From an uncultured Clostridia bacterium (GTDB lineage Bacteria > Bacillota > Clostridia > Oscillospirales > Ruminococcaceae), in contig CAMNNQ010000095.1 in assembly GCA_946545645.1 (NCBI GenBank), forward strand, positions 1 to 40,122: a DNA stretch of 40,122 nt, in the 5' to 3' direction. A program made the position numbers and the translations under genes. Within the stretch, counting starts at the first letter, position 1, and every line of letters starts with the position of its first letter. The notes beneath the pieces were generated by a model, which had not been told where the DNA came from, ran no database searches, and saw nothing but the letters and a program-made list of their open reading frames with translations. Below are positions 8,228 through 16,491 of the stretch, one piece after another.

Positions 8228-9867
8228 TGGGAGAGCTGCTTACGGGCAAGCGTTATCTTGAACTTGTAAGAAGCGGTGCCGCCTGCCTGGAACGCCACCA
8301 GAACGAGGTCAACGACCTTAACGTCTTCCCTATCCCGGACGGCGATACAGGCAGCAATATGACTCTGACTATTATGGGCGGAGCTAACTGCGGAACAGAA
8401 AGCGGGTCGCTCTCTCATGTAGCAGAAGCCGTAGCAAGAGGTATGCTCCTCTCTGCAAGAGGTAATTCCGGAGTTATTTTATCTCAGCTCTTTGAAGGCA
8501 TTTCAGTTGGATTCAAAGGCATCGATGAGGCTAATACCGAACAGGTGCGTTTTGCACTGGGCAAAGCTGTAGAACAGGCTTACAGCGCTGTTATCGAGCC
8601 GACAGAGGGCACTATTCTCACTGTAGCAAGAGAAACAGCCGAAGCCATCGAGTCAAAAGGCTTGACCGATCTGACAGAGCTGCTCAGCTTCTCGGTAGAT
8701 CAATCCAAGATCTCACTGGAGCATACACCTGAAAAGTTGGAGATCTTACGCAAATCAGGCGTAGTCGATTCCGGCGGTGCCGGCCTGGTATATATCCTTG
8801 AAGGTATGCTTGCTTGTGTTAAGGGCGAAAGCATTGACAGCGATCTTGGCTCCTCTTTCCACCAGTCAAATGCTCCAAAAGCTGTCAATACAGACCTTTT
8901 CACTGAAGACAGCGTATTGGAATTCGGCTACTGCACAGAAGTTCTGCTCCGGCTTCAGAAGATCAAATGCGACCCTGAAGCCTTCGATACTGCTCCCCTT
9001 ATCGACTATCTCTCAACTCTGGGCGATTCTATCGTGGCTTTCAAAAACGGCACTGTCGTTAAGATCCATGTCCACACTATGACCCCGGGAAAGGTCCTGG
9101 AATACTGCCGCCAGTACGGCGAGTTCCTGACGATCAAGATCGAGAATATGATGCTTCAGCATAATGAGGTCATTGCTGTTGAAGAGGAGAAAAAGAAAGA
9201 CAGGAGCAAATATGCGGTAGTAGCTGTTGCTTGCGGTGAAGGGCTGAAAAAAGAGCTGATGGAAATGGGTGTTGATGTCGTAATAGACGGCGGACAGACA
9301 GCAAATCCCTCAGCCACAGACATCCTTGCAGCTTTTGACAAAGCCAATGCTGATGTGATCTTTGTCCTGCCGAACAACGGAAATATTCTGCTGACAGCTA
9401 AACAGGCTGGAGAGCTGTATAATAAGAGCGAGGTAAGAGTGATCCCGACCAAAAATATCGGTGATTGCATATCTGTCCTCTCAATGCTTGAATTTGAACC
9501 TGATGACCCGGATGCGATCGAGCAGAATATGATCGCTTCTATGGAAGGCGTAATAACAGCAGAGATTTCCCGCAGCATCAGGCCAGCAGAGCTCGGCGGT
9601 ATAACTATTGGCCAGGGAGAATATATCGGCATCATAGGCAAAGACATCGTTACAGCAGATACAGATTGCTTTGACACTGCTGTCAACTCTCTCAAGCTGA
9701 TGGATCTTTCATCTCACTCTGCTCTGATGATCATCGAAGGTAAAACTGCACCCAAGGGAGTCTCGGCAGACCTGACTGCTTATATTAAAAAGAATTTCCG
9801 GCGCTTGGAGGTCAATGAGATCTATGGCGGACAGGATATTTATGATCTTATATTGGTGGTGACTTAA
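8227..9867 (+). CDS. fakA: DAK2-domain fatty acid kinase (FakA-like)
   Basis: FakA phosphorylates fatty acids held by FakB, making acyl-phosphate in the cytosol. The 546-residue product has the family order: a DAK2 (DhaL-like) kinase domain with the magnesium/ATP-binding PDGDTGSN (37-44) and SARGNSGVILSQ, a middle domain with a YCTE and HVHT segment, and a C-terminal DegV-like fold containing GGQTANPS and VLPNNGN. The start ATG overlaps the DegV stop by one base and its own stop overlaps the plsY start by one base. This tight packing with both the upstream lipid carrier and the downstream acyl-phosphate consumer argues for a dedicated pathway. A second DAK2 protein lies at 14240-15871. Confidence 0.9.
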   Translation: MGELLTGKRYLELVRSGAACLERHQNEVNDLNVFPIPDGDTGSNMTLTIMGGANCGTESGSLSHVAEAVARGMLLSARGNSGVILSQLFEGISVGFKGIDEANTEQVRFALGKAVEQAYSAVIEPTEGTILTVARETAEAIESKGLTDLTELLSFSVDQSKISLEHTPEKLEILRKSGVVDSGGAGLVYILEGMLACVKGESIDSDLGSSFHQSNAPKAVNTDLFTEDSVLEFGYCTEVLLRLQKIKCDPEAFDTAPLIDYLSTLGDSIVAFKNGTVVKIHVHTMTPGKVLEYCRQYGEFLTIKIENMMLQHNEVIAVEEEKKKDRSKYAVVAVACGEGLKKELMEMGVDVVIDGGQTANPSATDILAAFDKANADVIFVLPNNGNILLTAKQAGELYNKSEVRVIPTKNIGDCISVLSMLEFEPDDPDAIEQNMIASMEGVITAEISRSIRPAELGGITIGQGEYIGIIGKDIVTADTDCFDTAVNSLKLMDLSSHSALMIIEGKTAPKGVSADLTAYIKKNFRRLEVNEIYGGQDIYDLILVVT

Positions 9868-10505
9868 TGAGCGCAGGCTTTTATATTCTTTGCGCAGTGT
9901 TTGCTGTCGTTGCATTCCTGATCGGTGGAATTAACGGAGCAATTATGCTCTCAAAACTGATCTATAAGCAAGATATACGAACACTTGGCAGTGGGAACCC
10001 AGGTTTTACTAATTTCAAGCGAGTTTACGGCCTTAATGCCGCAGCCTGGGTCGTTATGGTTTTTGATATAATCAAAGCTATGATCCCCGTCTGCACAGCC
10101 ATGATAGTCTTTGGGAACGTTTATGACAAAGGACAGTTCGGAGCTGCATTTACAGGATTGTTCTGTATGCTCGGGCACTGCTTCCCTGTCTGGTACGGTT
10201 TCAAAGGCGGCAAGGCATTTATGTCCGGCTTCGGGACGATCTGGTTTGTTGACTGGAGAATGGCACTGATCGCTACGGCAATCTTCCTTACCCTCCTCTT
10301 TACTGTAAAGATCATGTCGATCTGCTCCTGCATAAGCTCGGCAGCCTGCCCGATATTACTGGCTATCTTCGGAACAGATCATTGGTCTGTGATCCTTATC
10401 TCGGCGCTATCGGCGCTGCTGGTAATAGCAAGACATAAAGAAAACTTCATCAAGCTGATGAACGGTACAGAAACCAAATTCTCACTTCACAGCAAAAAAA
10501 CATAG
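9867..10505 (+). CDS. plsY: Acyl-phosphate:glycerol-3-phosphate acyltransferase PlsY
   Basis: PlsY transfers an acyl group from acyl-phosphate to glycerol-3-phosphate, making lysophosphatidic acid in the membrane, the first step of phospholipid synthesis. The 212-residue protein is strongly hydrophobic with about five membrane segments. It carries the three family motifs: GSGNPGFTN (near 41-50), a second loop with GHCFPVWYGFKGGKAF, and a late loop ending in ARHKENFIKL. Length is normal. Its start overlaps the stop of the FakA-like gene by one base, so kinase product and acyltransferase substrate (acyl-phosphate) are made from the same mRNA. A terminator follows at 10545. Confidence 0.95.
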   Translation: MSAGFYILCAVFAVVAFLIGGINGAIMLSKLIYKQDIRTLGSGNPGFTNFKRVYGLNAAAWVVMVFDIIKAMIPVCTAMIVFGNVYDKGQFGAAFTGLFCMLGHCFPVWYGFKGGKAFMSGFGTIWFVDWRMALIATAIFLTLLFTVKIMSICSCISSAACPILLAIFGTDHWSVILISALSALLVIARHKENFIKLMNGTETKFSLHSKKT

Positions 10506-10544
10506 CAACAATCACAAGTCACGCTGCACAAATGATACCGACAA

Positions 10545-10577
10545 AAAATGCCCCGCTGCAAATCAGCGGGGCATTTT
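10545..10577. terminator. Bidirectional terminator after plsY
   Basis: A perfect 14-bp GC-rich stem (10545-10558 with 10564-10577) around a 5-base loop is flanked by A-runs on the left and T-runs on the right. It separates plsY from the convergent VWA-protein gene. Confidence 0.9.
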
Positions 10578-10617
10578 CATTTTTTCGGTTAAGCGTTCTT
10601 TGAAATTCCCGATCAGA

Positions 10618-12939
10618 TCAATACTTTACATCCGAGAAACTGATCCCGACCTGCTTTCCTTCGTACATTGCTGCAAACTCAAAGGATGTTGAAGTTACAT
10701 CAGCTTTACCGCCAGAAACGTTGCATACTGCGATAGGTGAACGGGTTATGTAGATCTCTTTGACCTTTCCGGGATAGTTGCTGTCATATACCTGAAGAAT
10801 GTACTTTCTGTGCTCCGATGAATCACGGATCAGACCGATCGCATTAACTGTGTGGCTGTCATCGATGGTAGTTACTACCGGAACGCCCTCAGAAAGCAGA
10901 GTTTTGAGCTTGATGAAGCCTTCGTCGCCGGATGTGAGCTTGAACTCATATTCTGAATCGTTCCACTGGAGAGCATTCAGCGAATGGAGCGCTTTGAGAA
11001 GCTCAGCATCGTTCTTAGAATAAGCATCAGCGATCTTATCTGAGGAACCGGAAACATCCAGCGAAAGAAGCTCAACCTTTTTCCATTCGATATTGTTTCC
11101 TTCAATAGGATAAACAATAGTTTTCCAGCCGGAGGACTCAGCCTTTTTGAGGATATCCTCATCAACTTTCAAGGTGTCTCCGCTGCTCTTGAAATCAATA
11201 TACTGCCTGGCATCACTGTAATCCGATTTAAGCGCTGAGCAGCCAACATTTGAAAGAGTCTTCTTTGCTGAATATGCCTCAGCAACAGTTGTCCCGTTAA
11301 GGTCATAGCCTAGAGCATCGTATTTGAGCGAGCTTTCTTCCTTAGGCGAGAAACCTGCCGCCGAAAGATTGATCCTTCCGAGATACCAGTCTCTTGCAAA
11401 TACTGCAATACCGAAATCAACGCCAGAAGAGCTGGTAGTTCTGAAATTACGGAAGGTAAAACCGTTGACCTCGGGCTTAAAGCCTGTGTTATATAGAGAA
11501 TAGCCTTCTATCTTATCGTCATTATTGTTGTAAGAGACGATATCATAGTGGAGCGTGGTCTCAATCTGCTTATAGACATCTGTAAGTGCATTTGCTTCGG
11601 AAGCGGAATAATACTTTCCGCCTGTTCCTGCGCCAAGCTTCTGGAGCCAGCTTCTGTCTATATCCCAGCCAAGGCCGACAGTAAGTATTGTTATAGACTT
11701 ATCTATCGCCATCTTCTGGAGTTCCTGGAGCGATTTGCCATTTTCCTCATCAGACTCTCCGTCTGTCAGGAAAACGATGATATCCCGGTATTTTACACTG
11801 CCTGTACTGCCAAACTCAGCGATACATTTCTCCAGTGAAGACTGGCTGTGTGTACCGTTAAAAGTCTCTTTTTCATTTCTTATACGGTCAAGTGCAGATT
11901 TAAGGGCAGCCTTATCCGATGTAAAATCAGTCAGCTTAGTGTAATCAGCGGTAAATTTAGAGATCATAAAGGTATAATCGCCTTCGAGCTTTTCAATAAG
12001 CTCAGAAGCAAAATCAAGCCTCTTGAAATCTACATCATATCCCGTAAATTCTGAATACATAGAACCGGAGTTATCTATAAGGAATGCTATCCTCGTTTTT
12101 GGTTCCTCGTTTGCCATTCTCTCGATTCCGACAACATATATCCCTATCTCGGTAAGGTCTGCGCTGATAGTACCAGAAGCCTCATCCGGCTTAGAATCGA
12201 TCTTGATGTATTTTCTGTCAGTAGAATCAAATTTCAGGACAGAAAGATCAGAGATCTTTGCACCTGCCTTTGAGAGCTTTTCCTTATCGGGTGTGAACTT
12301 AACAGCAAGTTTATCGAAGCTGAAATCGGAATAGACATCGTAAGCCTTGGTAATGATAGCAGAGTTAGCGCTTATGCTGGTCAGTTCAAGCTGCTCGATC
12401 GTAAGGTCAGCAACATTCGGGCATCCGGAGACTTCAAATTCACTTTCTCCAAGAGTGCGCTTGATTGTAACTTTACGCTGAGAATCAGGTGTAGAGCCGT
12501 CGGTCATAGCATTCTTAGGGTCAGTCCCGGCCATAAGCTCGTATCCGTCAAGCATATCATCCTTGTCTGAATCGGGGTTCAAAGGGTCAGTTCCAAGAGC
12601 CTTTTCGTCGCCGTCAGAGATACCGTCGGCATCTGTATCCTCGTTCTGGACTTTGGTCCCGGATTTACCCTCCTGACCGTTCTGGATACCGTCCGAATCC
12701 CAGTCATCTGCATCAAGGAATTCAGACTGTTTATAAGTAGAATTGATATCGATCTGTGCGACAACAGCTTTAGCTTTTTCGATCTTACTGTTGCTGGTAA
12801 CATTGATCGCTGTGATGACACTTAGAACGATAGCAAAAGCTACAAGTATACCTACTCCTATCCAGATCTTCTTTTTTCGGTTTGCTTTTTTGTTTCTGTC
12901 GAGACTCAGAGCCTCAGCAGCAGACAGTTTTTCAGCCAT
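10618..12939 (-). CDS. Membrane-anchored thrombospondin-3 repeat and VWA-domain protein
   Basis: The 773-residue product is a large surface-exposed protein of unknown role. It has a lysine-rich N-terminus and one membrane helix (about 25-47). Calcium-binding thrombospondin type-3 repeats follow (about 77-142, several DxDxDG motifs), then a beta-rich segment and a von Willebrand A domain (about 283-475) with the metal site DNSGS (289-293) and LTDGESD. The last 270 residues resemble a C39/papain-like fold in part: SHTVNAIGL (His696) and VYDSNYPG (719-725) look like the His and Asn/Asp parts of an active site. The segment at 506-510 (GVDFG) has no cysteine where I would expect GHCxGM. Adhesion or matrix assembly is plausible but inferred. 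The start has AGGAG 9 bases upstream. Confidence 0.8.
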   Translation of the reverse strand: MAEKLSAAEALSLDRNKKANRKKKIWIGVGILVAFAIVLSVITAINVTSNSKIEKAKAVVAQIDINSTYKQSEFLDADDWDSDGIQNGQEGKSGTKVQNEDTDADGISDGDEKALGTDPLNPDSDKDDMLDGYELMAGTDPKNAMTDGSTPDSQRKVTIKRTLGESEFEVSGCPNVADLTIEQLELTSISANSAIITKAYDVYSDFSFDKLAVKFTPDKEKLSKAGAKISDLSVLKFDSTDRKYIKIDSKPDEASGTISADLTEIGIYVVGIERMANEEPKTRIAFLIDNSGSMYSEFTGYDVDFKRLDFASELIEKLEGDYTFMISKFTADYTKLTDFTSDKAALKSALDRIRNEKETFNGTHSQSSLEKCIAEFGSTGSVKYRDIIVFLTDGESDEENGKSLQELQKMAIDKSITILTVGLGWDIDRSWLQKLGAGTGGKYYSASEANALTDVYKQIETTLHYDIVSYNNNDDKIEGYSLYNTGFKPEVNGFTFRNFRTTSSSGVDFGIAVFARDWYLGRINLSAAGFSPKEESSLKYDALGYDLNGTTVAEAYSAKKTLSNVGCSALKSDYSDARQYIDFKSSGDTLKVDEDILKKAESSGWKTIVYPIEGNNIEWKKVELLSLDVSGSSDKIADAYSKNDAELLKALHSLNALQWNDSEYEFKLTSGDEGFIKLKTLLSEGVPVVTTIDDSHTVNAIGLIRDSSEHRKYILQVYDSNYPGKVKEIYITRSPIAVCNVSGGKADVTSTSFEFAAMYEGKQVGISFSDVKY

Positions 12940-13015
12940 ATATCTTTGCTCCTGTTATGTTATTGTTTTCAGACTTCGCAGCGAATCCGGCAAAGTCTAT
13001 CACCTTATATTATTC

Positions 13016-13044
13016 ATTTTAACACATATCAGCGCTTTTTTCAA
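13016..13044 (-). promoter_or_regulatory. Promoter of the VWA-protein gene
   Basis: On the minus strand TTGAAA (13044-13039) and TAAAAT (13021-13016) have a 17-base spacer and point toward the gene starting at 12939. Confidence 0.7.
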
Positions 13045-13188
13045 TGAAAATTTGTGAATTTTTGTTACAAAAATGTTTTAAATATCACTACAATATTCAC
13101 AAAAATCCTTTAACTGCCCTGGCCCGATCCCTTCCTATCTGCCTAAATTTGGTATTAAAAAAACAAAAAGATAACTATCGCCGGTGTC

Positions 13189-13217
13189 TTTACTTTTTCG
13201 TGACTATATGATATAAT
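13189..13217 (+). promoter_or_regulatory. Promoter of the amidohydrolase gene
   Basis: TTTACT (13189-13194) and a perfect TATAAT (13212-13217) are 17 bases apart, about 34 bases before the start codon. An imperfect ATTAC/GTAAT repeat overlaps the start-site region. Confidence 0.7.
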
Positions 13218-13250
13218 TACATAGTTACGTAATCAGAAAGGAACTTTATT

Positions 13251-14045
13251 ATGCTGATAGATTCGCATTTTCATGCTTTTTCGGAAAAGATCGCTGAAAA
13301 AGCCATTACTAAGCTCGAATTGACCTGCAAGCAGAAAGCTCTTACAAGAGGAACTCTGGCTGAGGCGCTGAGTCTTTTTGAAGAATGGGGCGTCGATAAG
13401 GGTGTTCTGCTCCCTATCGCTACGAAGCCGACCCAGCAAACCATAATCAACGATTGGGCAGCAGAGCATAATCAGGGAAAAATTATCGCTTTCGGCTCAG
13501 TTCACCCGGATGCTAATGATGTTTATGAGGAGCTGCAAAGGATCAAGGCTCTTGGGCTCTACGGCGTAAAGCTCCATCCCGACTATCAGGATTTCTTCAT
13601 CGACGAGCCAAGGCTGGACGGTTTTTTCTCTATGCTGGAAGAGATTGGTCTCCCTGTAACGATACACGCAGGATTTGACCCTCTTTCTCCCAAAAAGATA
13701 CACTGCCAGCCGGAGCCGTGCAGACATATGCTCGGACAGCATCCTAAGCTCAGAGTCATTCTGGCACATCTGGGAGGAAATTATCAATGGCAGGAAAGCC
13801 TAGATCATATCTGCGGCATGGACGGCGAGGTATATCTTGATACTGCATACTGCCTTGAGACCCCGAATGATCTGCTCTTAAAGATGATCCGCAAACATGG
13901 GTCCGAGAGAGTGCTTTTTGCCAGCGACTGTCCTTGGACATCTTCAAAAGCAACTTTTGAAAAGCTGGAATCGATCGGCCTCACTGAAATGGAAAAGGAT
14001 AATATCTACTACAAAAATGCAGCGAATCTATTTGGTTTAAACTGA
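13251..14045 (+). CDS. Metal-dependent amidohydrolase-family (TIM-barrel) hydrolase
   Basis: The 264-residue product belongs to the amidohydrolase-2 type (PF04909) of the amidohydrolase superfamily, whose members hydrolyse or decarboxylate small cyclic or acidic molecules at a metal centre. Visible metal and catalytic positions are HFH (His6, His8), a lysine in GVKLHPD (Lys107), TIHAG (His139), LAHLGG (His173) and the final aspartate in ASDCPW (Asp226). All main superfamily ligands are therefore present and the enzyme should be active. Length is typical. It stands alone behind its own promoter, with AAAGGA upstream of ATG 13251, so the genomic context gives no clue to the substrate. Confidence 0.85.
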   Translation: MLIDSHFHAFSEKIAEKAITKLELTCKQKALTRGTLAEALSLFEEWGVDKGVLLPIATKPTQQTIINDWAAEHNQGKIIAFGSVHPDANDVYEELQRIKALGLYGVKLHPDYQDFFIDEPRLDGFFSMLEEIGLPVTIHAGFDPLSPKKIHCQPEPCRHMLGQHPKLRVILAHLGGNYQWQESLDHICGMDGEVYLDTAYCLETPNDLLLKMIRKHGSERVLFASDCPWTSSKATFEKLESIGLTEMEKDNIYYKNAANLFGLN

Positions 14046-14189
14046 AATATCATACTGCCTGACAATTATTCAAATCATGTGCGGCTTCAAAACCAGTAAA
14101 CACCGGAAATCGTCCGGACAATATTTCCGTATATGCCTGCAAAGCTGTTTTTGATCTCAGATATACCAAGGATCATTCAGTCTTGATAA

Positions 14190-14231
14190 CAAAACAAAAA
14201 AGGGCATCCGTGCAGCATTGCATGGATGCCC
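14190..14231 (-). terminator. Terminator of the Asp23-DAK2 operon
   Basis: A 13-bp stem with one G-U pair (arms 14202-14214 and 14219-14231, loop GCAT-like) is followed on the minus strand by a T-rich tract. It lies 8 bases beyond the DAK2 stop codon. Confidence 0.85.
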
Positions 14232-14239
14232 GAATTGTC

Positions 14240-15871
14240 TTATTCTACCGAAATAATGTAATAGTATACCGGCTGACCGCCGCTGATAAGGTTGATATCC
14301 ATGGTCGGATATTTGTTTGCAAGCTGGCGGTTCAGAGCTTCGGCATCAGCATCCGAAACATCAGCACCGTAAAGGATCGTGATGTATGAGCTGTCGCCTT
14401 TGACCAGCTTCTTTGTCAGCTTATAAGCACCCTTAGCCAGATCTTTCTCGACAAAACTTAGCTTTCCGTTCTCAAGACAAAGGATCTCGCCTTGATTTAT
14501 TGTATGCCCCTCGTAATCAGAGTCACGAGCCGCAAATGTAACCATACCGGTCGAGACTTTCTCCAGCGCTCTGGTCATCTCTATGCGGTTCTGATTGAAA
14601 TCAGCGTCAGGATCAAAGGCGAGCATTGCGCTCATACCCTGGGGGATAGTCCTGGTCTGGAGGACACATACCTTTCTGTCAGCCAGCTTAACAGCCTGCT
14701 CAGCAGCCATTATGATATTCTTGTTGTTCGGAAGTACGAATACGATCTCGGCAGGGGTCTGCATAATAGCAGCCAGAATATCCTGTGTAGAAGGATTCAT
14801 AGTCTGCCCGCCCTTGACGATGCAGTCTACACCGATATCCCTGAACATGGATTCAATGCCTGCGCCGGCAGCTACGGCTACAAATCCATATTTCTTCTCC
14901 GGTTTTACAGGTACAACTTTTGTCTCGGCTTCTTTTTTCTTAGCCTTATGCTGCATCTTCATATTTTCGATCTTAGGCAGATTGATAGTACCGAATTCAA
15001 GAGCTTTCTGAATCGCAAGGCCGGGATCATTTGTATGAACATGGAACTTGATTATATCCTCATCGTCAACAACTACTACACAATCGCCGATAGTTTCAAG
15101 GTATGCACGGAGCTTGGAAGCATCCTCGCAATTCTTTTTCTTGGTTATTACCATTTCGGTGCAGTAGGTGAAATGTATCTCCTGATCGAACTTGCCGACT
15201 ACATCGGAATAGGTCTCGATAGTGACCTTTTTCTGTTCAGCAGCCTTTGGCTCAACGATCTTTCCGCCATTGAAGACATCTCTCATTGCCTCGAAAATAA
15301 TGAGCAGACCCATTCCGCCTGCATCGACTACACCGGCTTTAGCCAGCGCAGGAAGGAGCTGAGGAGTCTTGTCAAGAGTTTTCTTTGCCTGGATGCAGAC
15401 CTCCTCCCAGATAATGACCGGATCATTGGTTGTAAGGCTGATCTCCTTGGCTTTCTCAGCGGATTCTCTTGCTACAGTAAGGATAGTTCCCTCTGTCGGT
15501 TTCATTACAGATCTGTAGGCGCCTTCAACACCGGTCTCAAGAGCAGCTACTAGGTTCTTGTCGGTGATCTCCGGCTGACCCTTGAGGGCTTTGGAAAAGC
15601 CGCGGAAAATAAGAGAGAGGATGACACCCGAATTTCCTCTTGCGCCTCTGAGGAGAGCGGAAGCTGCAGTCTTTGCAACTGTTCCTGCCTCAACGTCGTC
15701 AGAAAGATTTTTAAGCTCTGCGACACTGTTGCCGATAGTCATCGACATATTTGTTCCTGTATCTCCGTCCGGCACCGGGAACACATTGAGTTCATCCACA
15801 GATTTTTTCTTGTTAGAGATGCTGTTCGCAGCACTTATCAGTGCATCACGCAGCACAATGCCTTTTATCAC
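14240..15871 (-). CDS. DAK2-domain fatty acid kinase-like protein (YloV type)
   Basis: The 543-residue product has the same full architecture as the FakA-like protein at 8227-9867: DAK2 domain with PDGDTGTN (34-41) and LRGARGNSGVILS, a middle domain with YCTEMV and HVHTNDPG, a Lys/Glu-rich linker (about 330-345), and a C-terminal DegV-like domain with GGQTMNPS and VLPNNKN. Its partner is an Asp23/Gls24 protein, as in the common YloU-YloV pair, rather than a DegV gene. The start is GTG 15871 with AGGAGG 8 bases upstream. It may be the general fatty acid kinase, or act on another substrate. The conserved nucleotide and metal motifs suggest it is catalytically competent. Confidence 0.88.
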   Translation of the reverse strand: MIKGIVLRDALISAANSISNKKKSVDELNVFPVPDGDTGTNMSMTIGNSVAELKNLSDDVEAGTVAKTAASALLRGARGNSGVILSLIFRGFSKALKGQPEITDKNLVAALETGVEGAYRSVMKPTEGTILTVARESAEKAKEISLTTNDPVIIWEEVCIQAKKTLDKTPQLLPALAKAGVVDAGGMGLLIIFEAMRDVFNGGKIVEPKAAEQKKVTIETYSDVVGKFDQEIHFTYCTEMVITKKKNCEDASKLRAYLETIGDCVVVVDDEDIIKFHVHTNDPGLAIQKALEFGTINLPKIENMKMQHKAKKKEAETKVVPVKPEKKYGFVAVAAGAGIESMFRDIGVDCIVKGGQTMNPSTQDILAAIMQTPAEIVFVLPNNKNIIMAAEQAVKLADRKVCVLQTRTIPQGMSAMLAFDPDADFNQNRIEMTRALEKVSTGMVTFAARDSDYEGHTINQGEILCLENGKLSFVEKDLAKGAYKLTKKLVKGDSSYITILYGADVSDADAEALNRQLANKYPTMDINLISGGQPVYYYIISVE

Positions 15872-15906
15872 TTTGATTTCCTCCTATACTTTCCTGTAAC
15901 TCTCGG

Positions 15907-16257
15907 TCAGTCAACAAGTGCATCGACGAATACATTTACACTCTCGACCTCGATGCCGGCTCTGTCTGTAAGGACATAGCTGACCTTATGTGCGATGCTC
16001 TCGGATATCGCGCCGACATTTACACCGTAGGTCACAGTTATATGCAGGTCGATGACGAGCTTATTATCGTTCTGATGGATGATGACACCGTCATTCTCGC
16101 CGCTGCGCCTGCGAAACAGGTTGCCGACACTCTGAACTGCTCCATATGAATTCATCCCGGAAACGCCGAAGCAGCTCTGAGCCGTCTGCGCAATAAGAGA
16201 GCGCAGATACTTGGAGGACACACCGATAGTGCCGATATGATTATTCACCTTTATCAT
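15907..16257 (-). CDS. Asp23/Gls24-family envelope stress protein (YloU-like)
   Basis: Members of this family are small cytosolic or membrane-associated proteins linked to cell-envelope stress; YloU-type members are encoded next to a DAK2 protein. The 116-residue product has the typical central pattern (NDNKLVIDLHITVTYG), a second conserved IAHKVSYVLTDRAGIEVESVNVFVDA segment at the C-terminus, and no signal peptide. Start ATG 16257 is preceded by a GGGAGAG ribosome site. It is the first gene of a two-gene operon, 35 bases before the DAK2 gene, driven by the promoter at 16308-16336. Confidence 0.88.
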   Translation of the reverse strand: MIKVNNHIGTIGVSSKYLRSLIAQTAQSCFGVSGMNSYGAVQSVGNLFRRRSGENDGVIIHQNDNKLVIDLHITVTYGVNVGAISESIAHKVSYVLTDRAGIEVESVNVFVDALVD

Positions 16258-16307
16258 TAAAGTCTCTCCCTTCGATCATACAAAGCTGAGCATATCAAAT
16301 ACACTTT

Positions 16308-16336
16308 ATTATAACACATCGTTTCAGATTTTGCAA
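16308..16336 (-). promoter_or_regulatory. Promoter of the Asp23-DAK2 operon
   Basis: On the minus strand TTGCAA (16336-16331) and TATAAT (16313-16308) are 17 bases apart, about 50 bases upstream of the Asp23 start. Confidence 0.78.
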
Positions 16337-16425
16337 GCCCTTTTTGTAATAATCGTTTTAAACACGAAAGACTTTATACGTTTTATCTGTTTATTCATCA
16401 AGAGTATAAAAATTTTTAAATACTA

Positions 16426-16454
16426 TTGCAATTGCATAATAAATGTGTTAAAAT
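16426..16454 (+). promoter_or_regulatory. Promoter of the multi-pass membrane protein gene
   Basis: TTGCAA (16426-16431) and TAAAAT (16449-16454) have a 17-base spacer and lie about 40 bases before the chosen start at 16492. Confidence 0.68.
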
Positions 16455-16491
16455 AAATATATATTATTTTTTTATAATGGTGGGAGAAGAT

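Larger units (their letters stand above)
12940..13250. other. Intergenic region with divergent promoters
   Basis: No gene is visible in this AT-rich 311-base stretch. It carries a minus-strand promoter for the VWA protein (13016-13044), a plus-strand promoter for the amidohydrolase (13189-13217), and a 9-base inverted repeat (13051-13059 and 13095-13103) between them. Confidence 0.6.

Noticed and set aside
14104-14129. Hairpin after the amidohydrolase gene (7-bp arms, 12-base loop)
   Set aside because: No T-run follows on either strand, so a terminator call is not supported.
14492-15553. 353-codon open frame on the plus strand
   Set aside because: Antisense to the DAK2 gene; composition and lack of a ribosome site mark it as a shadow frame.
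16426-16491. Upstream start for the multi-pass membrane protein
   Set aside because: It coincides with the promoter -35 box; ATG 16492 has its own ribosome site.
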